From Butyricicoccus faecihominis (lineage in GTDB: Bacteria; Bacillota; Clostridia; Oscillospirales; Butyricicoccaceae): a DNA stretch of 64,000 nucleotides. Positions 14,831-23,725 of the stretch are shown here, piece after piece. The first letter of the stretch is position 1, and every line of letters starts with the position of its first letter. The position numbers were made by a program, and so were the translations under genes. Under the pieces are notes generated by a model, which saw only the letters and a program-made list of their open reading frames with translations, made no database searches and had not been told where the DNA came from. Where the stretch lies: NCBI RefSeq assembly GCF_024462775.1, contig NZ_JANGCE010000015.1, forward strand, positions 1-64,000. The letters run 5' to 3'.

Positions 14831-15002
14831 GAAAATAAAATGCCGTCATGGCGGACAGCGGCAGCACGATGCACCACATGCTGACCAAATTCAGCTTTGC
14901 GCCAAACGCCGTGTCATCCCCGCCGCGAATGATGCCGATATCGCAGGCCATTTGGTATGCCGTGCCCACCGTGGCAATGGTCAGCACATTCAAGAACTGC
15001 AA
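14831..15002 (-). pseudogene. MATE-family efflux transporter C-terminal remnant
   Basis: The minus strand encodes about 57 residues that match the C-terminal part of multidrug MATE transporters: LTIATVGTAYQMACDIGIIRGGDDTAFGAK followed by LNLVSMWCIVLPLSAMTAFYF. The GIxRGGxDT signature and following MW-IVLPLS helix are characteristic. A full MATE protein has about 450 residues and twelve helices, so only about an eighth survives, ending directly at a terminator and starting just after another. It is a fossil of a deleted gene, not a functional transporter. Confidence 0.7.
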
Positions 15003-15031
15003 CGGTCTTGACGATCGACTTCAGCTTCCCT

Positions 15032-15069
15032 ATAAAAAAGCCGGGATGCCATGCATCCCGGCTTTTTTA
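15032..15069. terminator. Terminator downstream of the SLH gene
   Basis: ATAAAAAAGCCGGGATGC and its near-perfect mirror form a strong hairpin with A-runs and T-runs, directly after the stop of the SLH protein gene on the minus strand. Confidence 0.9.
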
Positions 15070-15073
15070 TAGA

Positions 15074-17380
15074 TTAAGAGGCCATAATAACGCGAATTTT
15101 ACCGCCGTCTGAAAGTGACTTATTGGCATATAAGCGGAAATCCTTATAATTGATTTTTGCACTGGAAAGCGAGATGAACTCCTTCCGTGCGCTAACATAC
15201 ACACCAATATCATCAGCGAGTTCAAAATATCCGTCCTTGGTACGCACGCCAGTAGAACCTTCAAAGGCATCTATACCGACAGTATCGATAAGTGATAATG
15301 GCAACGTAGAGAAGGAGGAATTCGCGATTTCTGTACTATATCCCTTGGGTACACCTATCGGACCACTACCTGCGCCGGAATACAACGATATGACCGGGAA
15401 TGTGTCAACAACAGATTGTCCATCCTTCCAATTTGTAACAGCATACTTATAGGTTTCATGATCATTCTTATACTGACGCTGTTCTTCGGCAGACATGTTT
15501 TTCCATACATCTTCGTCCGGTTTTGAGTAATCACTAATAATATTTCCCATACCATATACCCAGCTTTCTCCTGTCACATCACCCAGTATAATATTGGTGA
15601 TGGATCCGGAATTATCCGCAACAGTGTAGCGAATATCACTGGATGGAATAGACGATAGATGGATATCGGACAAAGAAATCGCATTGAGTGGCGAACCGCT
15701 CAGAACCTCCTCATAAATCCGTACCTTGGGAGACACGGTGCGGTCTCCTAATTTACCGGATTCGACTGTCCAGCTTCCGGGCTGCTTACTGTTTAACGCA
15801 ATGCGCGTTAAATACGCCTTACCGTTAGAAGAAGATCCTACGGATACAAAGTATCCATTTAAAGAGCTAAGCTTTTCACCTTCGCATTTCGGTTTAATGG
15901 TTAAACCATTTGTCAGCAAAATAGTAACTTCACTATCCTTGATATTCGTCACAACGCCCTGCATCTCGGCGCTCACCGTATTTTTCGGGTAAGCCGCGAC
16001 CACGCCGCCCGCCGCGTCAAACAGCAGAGTGATGTAATCGTCCAGCTTCAGATCCGCAAAGGTTTTGGCGGCATTGTCCGAGATCGTGTAGTCTGTGCCG
16101 AACATGCTGACCCTCTGCGGATAGCTGAACGTGGGTTCGCCCTTGTCATAGCGGCCGGAAAGGCGCGTATCGGATACGAGCGCCTGCTTATTCGTCGGAT
16201 CGAGCGTGACCACATCGTATTTCTTCACGCCCGTGCGGTCGATGGTCACACCGTTTTTGACGATGGTAAAGTTGTTCGGAATGTTAGCGGAGGTTTGCAG
16301 ACCGTAAACGAACGAGTTGGCATTCGCGGACACGGTCGTCGTCGGCAGGTAAGCGATCAGTGACAGTTGACCGTAGCTATTGTAAAACAGCTGCAGCTTG
16401 CTGCCGGCGGGAACGTCGGCCCATGCCTCGGACAGCTTCTTGGGCGTGGAGGTTTCGCCGGTATAAAGCAGCGTATCCCGATCCGGTCGAATGGTTTCCT
16501 TTTCGGTTTTGATGCCGTCCGGACCGATGCTCTGCACGGTCACCGTTTCCACCTTGTTGTGGTTGGGCACGATGCCGATGGCGACGGAATCGTTATCCTT
16601 ATCAAAGATCACAGTACCGCTCAGACCGACCATCGATTGATCAAGCGAGCCGATTGTTGCGCGGGTCTGCACATCGCTGTTTTCAAAAAATAGCGCTTCT
16701 CCGGCGCGCAGCTTGGAATTGGTCTCGCTGGTCGCGAGCAGAATGCTGTTCTCCACCACGCCGCTGGCCACCTTTTTCAGCAGCAAATCGCCATCTTTTT
16801 GCTTGACGCCAAGGGTGTTAAGCAGCATTTGCGCCGCGTCCGCACGTTTGACGGCGGTCTTGGAATCCGTAATGGACACATCGTCCGTCAGGCCCAGACT
16901 CTTGGCCTTGGCGATATAGTCCGACGGCCAGAAGGGACCTACGTCTTCCTCGGTATAGGCCAGCATGCGCAGCAGCATGGTACAGGCTTCGCCAAAGTTC
17001 ACGGTCTTGTCCGGTCCAAAGTTGCCGTCCGCGTAGCCGCGGATGATGGATAGCTTTTTCAGTTCCGCGTGACGGACCGCGGCGTTGATGTAAGGCGCGG
17101 CCCAGTGTGAGCTTTTCACATCCGGGAAAATCGTATAGCTGCGAAACGCGCTCACATCGTCAACGCCCAAGGCGGTCACGGCCAGCTTACAGAACTGGGC
17201 GCGCGTCAGCTCGCTGTTTGGATCGAACCGGTCGCCGCCCACGCCCTGCATAATGCCGAGCGCGCTCAGCACCGATGCGGTCTGCGATAGCTTGGCATCC
17301 GAAACATCCGCAAACGCGGCGGAAGCGGATGTCAAAAGCATCGTCAGCGCAAGCGCAAGGCTTAATAATCTTTTTTTCAT
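15074..17380 (-). CDS. Secreted S-layer homology (SLH) domain protein
   Basis: A 768-residue exported protein. A signal peptide (LLSLALALTMLLTSASAAFA) precedes three SLH repeats within residues 27-200: GVGGDRFDPNSELTRAQFCKL, then FPDVKSSHWAAPYINAAV with GYADGNFGPDKTVNFGEAC, then a third around AKSLGLTDD...VKRADAAQML. SLH domains anchor proteins to pyruvylated secondary cell-wall polymer. The remaining 560 residues are beta-rich repeats of no family I recognise. It is encoded just downstream of the MacB-type export operon, with an intervening 18-bp gap. The role is probably cell-surface structural. Confidence 0.88.
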   Translation of the reverse strand: MKKRLLSLALALTMLLTSASAAFADVSDAKLSQTASVLSALGIMQGVGGDRFDPNSELTRAQFCKLAVTALGVDDVSAFRSYTIFPDVKSSHWAAPYINAAVRHAELKKLSIIRGYADGNFGPDKTVNFGEACTMLLRMLAYTEEDVGPFWPSDYIAKAKSLGLTDDVSITDSKTAVKRADAAQMLLNTLGVKQKDGDLLLKKVASGVVENSILLATSETNSKLRAGEALFFENSDVQTRATIGSLDQSMVGLSGTVIFDKDNDSVAIGIVPNHNKVETVTVQSIGPDGIKTEKETIRPDRDTLLYTGETSTPKKLSEAWADVPAGSKLQLFYNSYGQLSLIAYLPTTTVSANANSFVYGLQTSANIPNNFTIVKNGVTIDRTGVKKYDVVTLDPTNKQALVSDTRLSGRYDKGEPTFSYPQRVSMFGTDYTISDNAAKTFADLKLDDYITLLFDAAGGVVAAYPKNTVSAEMQGVVTNIKDSEVTILLTNGLTIKPKCEGEKLSSLNGYFVSVGSSSNGKAYLTRIALNSKQPGSWTVESGKLGDRTVSPKVRIYEEVLSGSPLNAISLSDIHLSSIPSSDIRYTVADNSGSITNIILGDVTGESWVYGMGNIISDYSKPDEDVWKNMSAEEQRQYKNDHETYKYAVTNWKDGQSVVDTFPVISLYSGAGSGPIGVPKGYSTEIANSSFSTLPLSLIDTVGIDAFEGSTGVRTKDGYFELADDIGVYVSARKEFISLSSAKINYKDFRLYANKSLSDGGKIRVIMAS

Positions 17381-17398
17381 TCCTAGTGATTCCTCCCC

Positions 17399-18640
17399 TT
17401 ACTGCGTGCGCAGCGCATCGACAGGCTGTAGATTGGACGCTTTATTTGCCGGATACAGGCCGAACAAAATGCCGAGCAGCGCGGAAAACAGAAACGCGCC
17501 GATGATGAGCGGCACCGACGGCAACACGGTGAACTGCTCGACCTGCGGCATCCACATTTGCTGCTGCATCTGCTGCGCGAGCAATAGATTGCCGATGATC
17601 GCGGATAAGAAGCAGCCTAAAATAATGCCGATAATACCGCCGCAGCAGGATACGACCGCCGCCTCGATCAGGAACTGGCCGATGATATCCCGTTTGCGCG
17701 CGCCGATCGCCATGCGAATGCCGATCTCACGCGTACGTTCGGTAACGGAAACGAGCATGATATTCATAATGCCGATGCCGCCGACCAGCAGAGAGATGCC
17801 GGCCACGCCCGCGCCAAGCAGCGCCAGCTGATTGCTGGAAGCTTCGGCCTGCTCCTGATACTGATTATTGGAATAAGCATCAAAGTAGCCGTTGTTTTGG
17901 TCGTAACGCGTGGACATGAATTCCTTGATCTGATCGATTGCGGGCTGAATGGAATCCTTGTCCTTCGCTTGAATATAATATTGCTTGCTGCCGCCCGAAT
18001 AGCTCATCATCCGCTGCTCCAGTGAGTATGGCAGCACGATCATTTGATCCTGCGAGTTAAGCTTACCGCCGTATTTTCCCTTATAAACGCCGACAACCTT
18101 GAAGCTCATGCCGCCGATACGGATCGTCTGGTCGATCGGGCTCATGGCGCCAAAAAAGGACTTACGCACCGTTTCGCCGATGACGCACACCTTCGCGGCG
18201 TTATTACAGTCTGTCTCGGACAGATCGCGTCCGGCGGTGATCACATTATTGGTGCAAACGCCGTAATCCTGATTGCCGAAATAGATCTGCGTGTTATTGA
18301 CATCCAGCGTCTTGGAACGATATTTGATGCCCTTGTTCTGCCAATCCCAATACTGGCTCTGCGGCGACCACGCCGAAACCTTGTCGGACATTTCGTTATC
18401 CAAATACTCCTCCATGGCCTTCCAGTCCGCGTTTTTCGGACCGTAGCCATAGATCTGTATCTGGTTGGCGCCCATCGCTTCAAACTGCATGCGCTGCAAC
18501 TTGCTCGTGCCCTGAATGGAGGCGACGATCGCGATAACGGACGCCACGCCGATGATGATGCCGAGCATGGTCAAAAACGAACGCACCTTACTGTTGGAAA
18601 TTGATTTGAAGGCCATGCGGACTGTTTGCATCCAGTTCAT
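17399..18640 (-). CDS. MacB/FtsX-family ABC transporter permease
   Basis: A 413-residue permease with the MacB architecture: an N-terminal membrane helix after RMAFKSISNSKVRSFLTMLGIIIGVASVIA, a large extracytoplasmic domain (about residues 45-280), and three C-terminal helices with the conserved VTERTREIGIRMAIGARKRDI loop. Such transporters use mechanotransmission to move substrates outside the membrane rather than through it. The ATG start overlaps the stop of the upstream ATPase gene by 4 bp, so the two are translationally coupled. Confidence 0.92.
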   Translation of the reverse strand: MNWMQTVRMAFKSISNSKVRSFLTMLGIIIGVASVIAIVASIQGTSKLQRMQFEAMGANQIQIYGYGPKNADWKAMEEYLDNEMSDKVSAWSPQSQYWDWQNKGIKYRSKTLDVNNTQIYFGNQDYGVCTNNVITAGRDLSETDCNNAAKVCVIGETVRKSFFGAMSPIDQTIRIGGMSFKVVGVYKGKYGGKLNSQDQMIVLPYSLEQRMMSYSGGSKQYYIQAKDKDSIQPAIDQIKEFMSTRYDQNNGYFDAYSNNQYQEQAEASSNQLALLGAGVAGISLLVGGIGIMNIMLVSVTERTREIGIRMAIGARKRDIIGQFLIEAAVVSCCGGIIGIILGCFLSAIIGNLLLAQQMQQQMWMPQVEQFTVLPSVPLIIGAFLFSALLGILFGLYPANKASNLQPVDALRTQ

Positions 18641-19398
18641 TGAACGGCCCCCTTCCCCGGCTCATCTGATATGATGTGGCCGTCCTGTATGGTGACGATG
18701 CGCCCCGCCGACTGCGCCAAATGGTTGTCGTGCGTGATCAGAATGATCGAGGTGCCCTGCCGGTTCAGCTCGATCAGCTGGTCCATGATTTCGCGACCCG
18801 AAGCTGAATCGAGGTTGCCGGTCGGTTCGTCCGCCATGATGATCGGCGGCTTGGCCGCTACCGCGCGGGCGATCGCCACGCGCTGCTGCTGGCCGCCGGA
18901 CATTTCGCCCGGCCGGTGATCCATTCGCTTTTCCAAGCCGACCTTGGTGAGCGCATCCACCGCCAGCTCATGCCGCTCTGCGCGGCCCATACCGCGATAG
19001 ATGAGCGGCAGCTCGACGTTCTCCTCGGCGGTCAACGCGGGGATCAGGTTAAAACCCTGAAAAATAAACCCGATCTCTCTGTTGCGAATGCCGGAAAGGA
19101 CGGAGGGCTTCATATCGCTTACCGCTTGACCGTTGAGCTGGTAGCTGCCGTAGGTCGGAATATCAAGGCAGCCCAAAATATTCATCAAGGTGGATTTGCC
19201 CGAGCCGGACTGGCCGAGAATGCACAGAAACTCGCCCCACTTGACCTGCAGCGAAATGCAGTCCAGCGCGCGCACTTCGTTTTCCTTGCCCTCGTTATAG
19301 ATTTTACTGAGCTGCTGCACATCGATCAGCAGATCGGAAGCAGACTCTGCTTCCTGATGCGCGATATCCTCGATGGGCGGCGCTTTTCTATGAAACAT
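18637..19398 (-). CDS. MacB/LolD-type ABC transporter ATP-binding protein
   Basis: A 253-residue ATPase with all motifs intact: Walker [11 protein letters not shown]-loop [18 protein letters not shown], signature [14 protein letters not shown], Walker [14 protein letters not shown] and H-loop LITHD. It powers the adjacent FtsX-like permease. Residues 1-25 form an acidic extension not usual for the family. It sits 12 bp after the membrane-fusion adaptor gene, giving the order adaptor-ATPase-permease typical of macrolide/peptide export operons. Confidence 0.95.
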   Translation of the reverse strand: MFHRKAPPIEDIAHQEAESASDLLIDVQQLSKIYNEGKENEVRALDCISLQVKWGEFLCILGQSGSGKSTLMNILGCLDIPTYGSYQLNGQAVSDMKPSVLSGIRNREIGFIFQGFNLIPALTAEENVELPLIYRGMGRAERHELAVDALTKVGLEKRMDHRPGEMSGGQQQRVAIARAVAAKPPIIMADEPTGNLDSASGREIMDQLIELNRQGTSIILITHDNHLAQSAGRIVTIQDGHIISDEPGKGAVQ

Positions 19399-19410
19399 GT
19401 GGCAGCCTCC

Positions 19411-21366
19411 TTAACCGACTGCAACGGTCATGCTATCGTTCATCTCCGCATACAGATCGTCCGGACCGGCCAAATAAACCTCGGCGCCCTCGTCGATGCC
19501 CCAAAGGATTTCGGTGTTCGCCGCGTCCGCGATGCCCACTTCTACCGGGACAAGCACAAATTCGGGCGGCACATCGGTGCCTTCGGGCAGCGGCAACGCG
19601 TTTTCAAAGGTTTCGCCCTCGGCGGGCTTCGCAAATACGGCCGCGCCTTCTTCGGTATTGACGACCGCGCTGGAAGGCACCATGACACAGTCCATCGACT
19701 GGGCGGTCGTGATTTTATACTGCACCGGATAATCCGAACGCAGCGTCTGCCCTTCCATGGGATCCAGCGTGATGACCGCAGGGAAGGTCGGCATGCTGCC
19801 TTGTCCGCCCGACTGATCCTTGGTGGCTTCCATCGAAACTGATTCGACCGTGCCGGTCAGCATCGCTTCTCCATCGTTGGTGTACATGGTCATGGTAGCC
19901 ATCTGGCCGGGCTGTACGGCGGAAACGTCGGTCGCGGTGATCTGCGCGTTGACGATGATATCGCTCAGATCGGCTACGACGCAGAGCGCGCTCGTGCCTT
20001 CCACATCCTGACCGGCCGATACCGGCAGGCTGACGACAACGCCGTCGATCGGGGACTTGATGGTCGCGTTTTCGATCAGCTTTTTCAGCTCAGTGATGCG
20101 GTCCTGCTTGGTCTTCACCGTCTTCTGCGCGGTGGTTACATTATTGCGCGCGGATACCACATCGCTCTGCGCATCCTTCACATCGTTCTGCGCGCTGTCG
20201 CTCGTCAGGCGCATAATGACCGCGCCGCTCGAATAATTGTAATAATCGATGCCGCCGACCGAGGTAATCTCGCCGGACACCTCCGCCGTAATGGCCTCTT
20301 CGCGAGAATACTTGAGCGTGCCGGACTCGGCGGGATAAACTTCGTCGCCCGCGGCTGTCTTGATTACGGCGGTCGCGTTCATACCGTCGGTCAGCGTACC
20401 GGGGTTGTCCACCGTGATGATCGCGCGAAACAGCTTAACGCCCTCGGCGGATACTTTTTCGGCCTGCTCGATCGAACTGACCTTGCCGGTCACCTCGCTC
20501 ATGGCCGAGGGGATGGAAACCGTGGCTTCCTGACCGGACTGGATATCACTCATGTAAGCGGTGCTGAAATATAGGGTCAGCTTCATCGAACTATCATCGA
20601 CCATGTAGCCGATCACTTGACCGCTGGAAATCTGCTGGCCCACCTTAAATTCAGGCGCGGCCGAGCCGTCCTCCTTCAGCCCCGGAATGATCTTGCCGGA
20701 AAACGGCGCGGTGATTGTCAGCTTGCCCAGATCCTTCTGCGCGGCGCTGACCTTGTTGAGCGCCTTGGTCACATCGGATTGCGCGGTGGCGACGGCGCGC
20801 TGCGCGTCGGCCAGTTCTTCCTGCGCGGTGGTCAGCTCCTTGCGTGTCTCGGTCGGGTCGACGACCAATAGCTGGTCGTTTTTCTTGACCTCGTCGCCCA
20901 CTTCGACGAGCACCTTGCTCACCTTGCCCTTGAGATCCTTGCCAAGCTCCTCACGCTTTTTTGCGGCGGTATAGCCTTCGCCCTCGATATACGTTTCCAG
21001 CATACCGCGCGTGGCGAACGCCGTCTTGCTCGCGGCGCCGTCGTCAGCGGGCTTGCGGCTGCGCATGACGAGGAAAATACCCAGACCGATCAGCAGCGCA
21101 ATGATCAGCACTGTGATGCCGATCCGCACGCCGCGGCTCAGCTTGTGCTTCTTTTTGTTCATCTTATCCGCGTATTTGTTGCGCTTTGGGCCTTCGGACG
21201 CGGGGCTCTCTTCGCCCTCGGTTGCGGGCGCGGACTCCGCGGGCAGCGTTTCTTCGGGAACGGCTACTTCGCCCTTTGCCGATTTGGCGATCGAGGTGCC
21301 TGCCTTAGCGACATGGGCCCCGCCCTTCTGCTCGGGGGGGTTCTGCTGCTTATTTTCTTCGCTCAT
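19411..21366 (-). CDS. HlyD/MacA-like membrane-fusion adaptor, internally duplicated
   Basis: A 651-residue adaptor protein. A low-complexity acidic cytoplasmic segment (1-75) is followed by one membrane helix (IGITVLIIALLIGLGIFLVMRS, about 80-102). The extracytoplasmic part contains two adaptor units: lipoyl half, coiled coil (TRKELTTAQEELADAQRAVATAQSDV), lipoyl half (APFSGKIIPGL) and beta-barrel; then a second coiled coil (AQNDVKDAQSDVVSARNNVTTAQKTV) with its own lipoyl half (SPIDGVVVSLPVSAGQ) and barrel. Usual MacA-like adaptors have one unit and about 400 residues. It works with the downstream ATPase and permease. Confidence 0.88.
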   Translation of the reverse strand: MSEENKQQNPPEQKGGAHVAKAGTSIAKSAKGEVAVPEETLPAESAPATEGEESPASEGPKRNKYADKMNKKKHKLSRGVRIGITVLIIALLIGLGIFLVMRSRKPADDGAASKTAFATRGMLETYIEGEGYTAAKKREELGKDLKGKVSKVLVEVGDEVKKNDQLLVVDPTETRKELTTAQEELADAQRAVATAQSDVTKALNKVSAAQKDLGKLTITAPFSGKIIPGLKEDGSAAPEFKVGQQISSGQVIGYMVDDSSMKLTLYFSTAYMSDIQSGQEATVSIPSAMSEVTGKVSSIEQAEKVSAEGVKLFRAIITVDNPGTLTDGMNATAVIKTAAGDEVYPAESGTLKYSREEAITAEVSGEITSVGGIDYYNYSSGAVIMRLTSDSAQNDVKDAQSDVVSARNNVTTAQKTVKTKQDRITELKKLIENATIKSPIDGVVVSLPVSAGQDVEGTSALCVVADLSDIIVNAQITATDVSAVQPGQMATMTMYTNDGEAMLTGTVESVSMEATKDQSGGQGSMPTFPAVITLDPMEGQTLRSDYPVQYKITTAQSMDCVMVPSSAVVNTEEGAAVFAKPAEGETFENALPLPEGTDVPPEFVLVPVEVGIADAANTEILWGIDEGAEVYLAGPDDLYAEMNDSMTVAVG

Positions 21367-21576
21367 AAACGAATCCTTCCTTTATACATCCAAGTATTAC
21401 TCGGTCCGGGAGTGTACTAAGCTGTCTCATACACCCATCATCATACCTTGCGCAGGTGGAACTGTCAAGCGATGTTTGGCATCATTTTAGCATCATTTTG
21501 ACGTAGACGGAGCGGCGCTTGTTCCGCTCCGCGCGCAATGCCGTAAAAACTGCCGCCCATGCGATGCGGTAGCCGG

Positions 21577-22086
21577 CTATGTCAGCTTATCTGCAAAAAA
21601 ACGTTCCACTCGCTCGGGCAGCTCGTCCAATCCGCAGTCATTGATAAAAATATGGTCATAGCAAAAGTCGAGCACCCCGTCATCCGAACGGTTGCCGAGC
21701 AGACCGCGCTCGGCTTCCAGCGAGGGCCGCCGCACGAGCAGCGCGGCGCAGCCGCTGCCGACGGCTTGCCGAAAACGTTCGATCTCCGCAGGCTCGCGGA
21801 TATGGACGAACAGCAGTTCCTCCGGACCTGCCAAAAACTTTTCATATTGCTCCATACAGTAGCAAAAGGAAAGATCGTTAAACTCCGTGCACGCCTCTTT
21901 CAGGCGCGAGAGCAGACGCCGTGCCGCGGGCGTTTTTTCACCGTCCCAGCCTGCCGCGCGCGCCACGGTTAGGATCGGCGTGATGGACGAAATGTTTTTC
22001 ACCTTCCAGCGCTTGGCAGCCAGTTCGCACACCGTGTCCTTGCCGACCCCCCCGCTGCCGTTTATGATAAAAACACGTTTCTTCAT
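21577..22086 (-). CDS. Small P-loop nucleotide kinase-like protein
   Basis: A 169-residue P-loop protein. Walker A is GSGGVGKDT at residues 10-18, with the GKDT variant seen in adenylate/shikimate/dephospho-CoA-type kinases. A later VHIREPAEIERF segment and the hydrophobic CAALLVRRP strand fit the NMP-kinase fold, and the C-terminus is helical. The substrate cannot be identified. It stands alone on the minus strand, 140 bp upstream of the end of spoIVA's terminator region, with no clear operon partner. Confidence 0.65.
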   Translation of the reverse strand: MKKRVFIINGSGGVGKDTVCELAAKRWKVKNISSITPILTVARAAGWDGEKTPAARRLLSRLKEACTEFNDLSFCYCMEQYEKFLAGPEELLFVHIREPAEIERFRQAVGSGCAALLVRRPSLEAERGLLGNRSDDGVLDFCYDHIFINDCGLDELPERVERFFADKLT

Positions 22087-22182
22087 GTTTCACCCCACAT
22101 ATGCCTTAATACTTTTCAATTTTAGCACAACATATAGCGCAAGGCAAGCGGTAACCCGGGATAACTCTGCCAAAAATACACA

Positions 22183-22226
22183 AAAAACGACCCCGGATAC
22201 CGAACCATTTCGGCTTCCAGGGTCGT
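22183..22226 (-). terminator. Terminator of the spoIVA operon
   Basis: On the minus strand ACGACCCTGGAAGCCG pairs with CGGTATCCGGGGTCGT around a short loop and is followed by TTTTTT, immediately after the spoIVA stop. Confidence 0.85.
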
Positions 22227-22231
22227 TACCG

Positions 22232-23710
22232 TCACAGGATGATACAAATCAGCCCGCCGGCGCTTTCGTTAATAATTTTTTCCAGCGTTTCGCGGATTTT
22301 CCCGCGCGCGTCGTCCGGCATGCGGCTAAGCTTGTGGGAAAGCTCCTCGCGAACGAGCTCGCTGAGCGATTTGCCGAAGATATTGGTATCCCAGATCTTT
22401 TCGGGCTGCTCTTCAAATTCGCTGAGCAAATAGTGCACCAGCTCTTCGGATTGCTTTTCCGTGCCGACGATCGGGTTGACCTCGGCCTTGATATTAGCGC
22501 GCAGCAGGTGTACCGAGGTGGCAGAGGCCTTCAGGCGCACGCCGTACCGCCCGCCCTGCCGCACGATTTCCGGCGGTTCGAGCGACAGCTCCTCGACCGA
22601 GGGCATGACGATGCCATACCCGGTCTGATATACCTGATCAAGCGCGCCGCGGATGCGGTCATACTCGCGCTTGACCTTGGAGAAATCATCCAGAACGGCG
22701 ATCAGGTCGGCGGCGTCGCCGATATGAATGCCGGTCTGTTCGCCGACGATGCCGTAAAATACGCTTTCCGGGATGTCAAAGCGCAGCTGCGCCTGCCCCG
22801 TGCCGAGCGCGAGCTGGTCGATCGTGGCGCGGCCGATGTACTCATTTTCAGCCAGCACGCCGCACATGGCGCGGATATCGCGCATGCACTGGCCCGGACG
22901 GGCCGCGGAACGGATGGCGTGGTAAATGCTCGCCTGCACCGGGTGGCTGGGCGGCAGCGAACCGACATAGCGCGGCAATACAAAACTGATCTCCTGAACC
23001 GGGAATTCATATAGCACCCGCTGTAAAACGTCGGCTATGCCCGCTTCGTCCAGCGCTAGGCAATCCACCGCGATCGGATCGACGCCGTATTGCTCGCGCA
23101 GGCTGTCGCAGGCAAAACGCGCCGCTTCGCCCTGTGGTTCGGCGGAGTTGACCAGCACGACGAACGGCTTGCCGATCTCGCGCAGTTCGCGGATGACGCG
23201 TCCTTCCACCGGTTCATAGCTGGCGCGCGGAATCTCGGTAAAGGTGCCGTCCGTCGTCACCACAAGGCCGATGGTGGAATGCTCGCCGATCACCTTGTGC
23301 GTGCCCAGCTCGGCGGCCTCGGCCAGCGTCATCGGCGCTTCGCGCCATGGGGTGGATACCATACGCGGCGCGTCGTCCTCCATGCTGCCGAGCGCGCCGT
23401 CCACTAAATAACCCACGCAATCCACCAGCCGCACGCGGCAGCCGCCGCCATCCGGCAGCGCGATCTCGGCCGCTTCCTCTGGAACGAATTTGGGCTCCGC
23501 CGTCATGATCGTCCGCCCGGTGCCGGACTGCGGCAATTCATCCCGCGCCCGCTCGCGCTTATATACGTTCTCCATGTCGGGCAGCACCATGGTTTCCATA
23601 AAGCGCTTGATTAACGTCGATTTGCCTGTGCGCACCGGGCCCACTACGCCGATGTAGATATCGCCGCCCGTCCGTGCGCTGATCTGTTCATAAATCGCGT
23701 TGCTTTCCAT
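22232..23710 (-). CDS. spoIVA: Stage IV sporulation protein A (spore coat ATPase)
   Basis: A 492-residue SpoIVA, the ATPase that polymerises irreversibly around the forespore to build the coat basement layer. Walker A is GPVRTGKST (about residues 22-30), and the MEN-x-YKRERARDELPQSGTGRTIMTAEPKF block is specific to SpoIVA. The middle domain and the C-terminal LEKIINESAGGLICIIL match the family, whose C-terminus binds SpoVM. I chose ATG 23710 because GGTGGGGG lies 7 bp upstream; a GTG four codons earlier is less well placed. It lies 15 bp after the SPOCS-LysM gene. The spoVM gene is 3.2 kb away. Confidence 0.96.
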   Translation of the reverse strand: MESNAIYEQISARTGGDIYIGVVGPVRTGKSTLIKRFMETMVLPDMENVYKRERARDELPQSGTGRTIMTAEPKFVPEEAAEIALPDGGGCRVRLVDCVGYLVDGALGSMEDDAPRMVSTPWREAPMTLAEAAELGTHKVIGEHSTIGLVVTTDGTFTEIPRASYEPVEGRVIRELREIGKPFVVLVNSAEPQGEAARFACDSLREQYGVDPIAVDCLALDEAGIADVLQRVLYEFPVQEISFVLPRYVGSLPPSHPVQASIYHAIRSAARPGQCMRDIRAMCGVLAENEYIGRATIDQLALGTGQAQLRFDIPESVFYGIVGEQTGIHIGDAADLIAVLDDFSKVKREYDRIRGALDQVYQTGYGIVMPSVEELSLEPPEIVRQGGRYGVRLKASATSVHLLRANIKAEVNPIVGTEKQSEELVHYLLSEFEEQPEKIWDTNIFGKSLSELVREELSHKLSRMPDDARGKIRETLEKIINESAGGLICIIL

Positions 23711-23725
23711 TGAATCCCCCACCTT

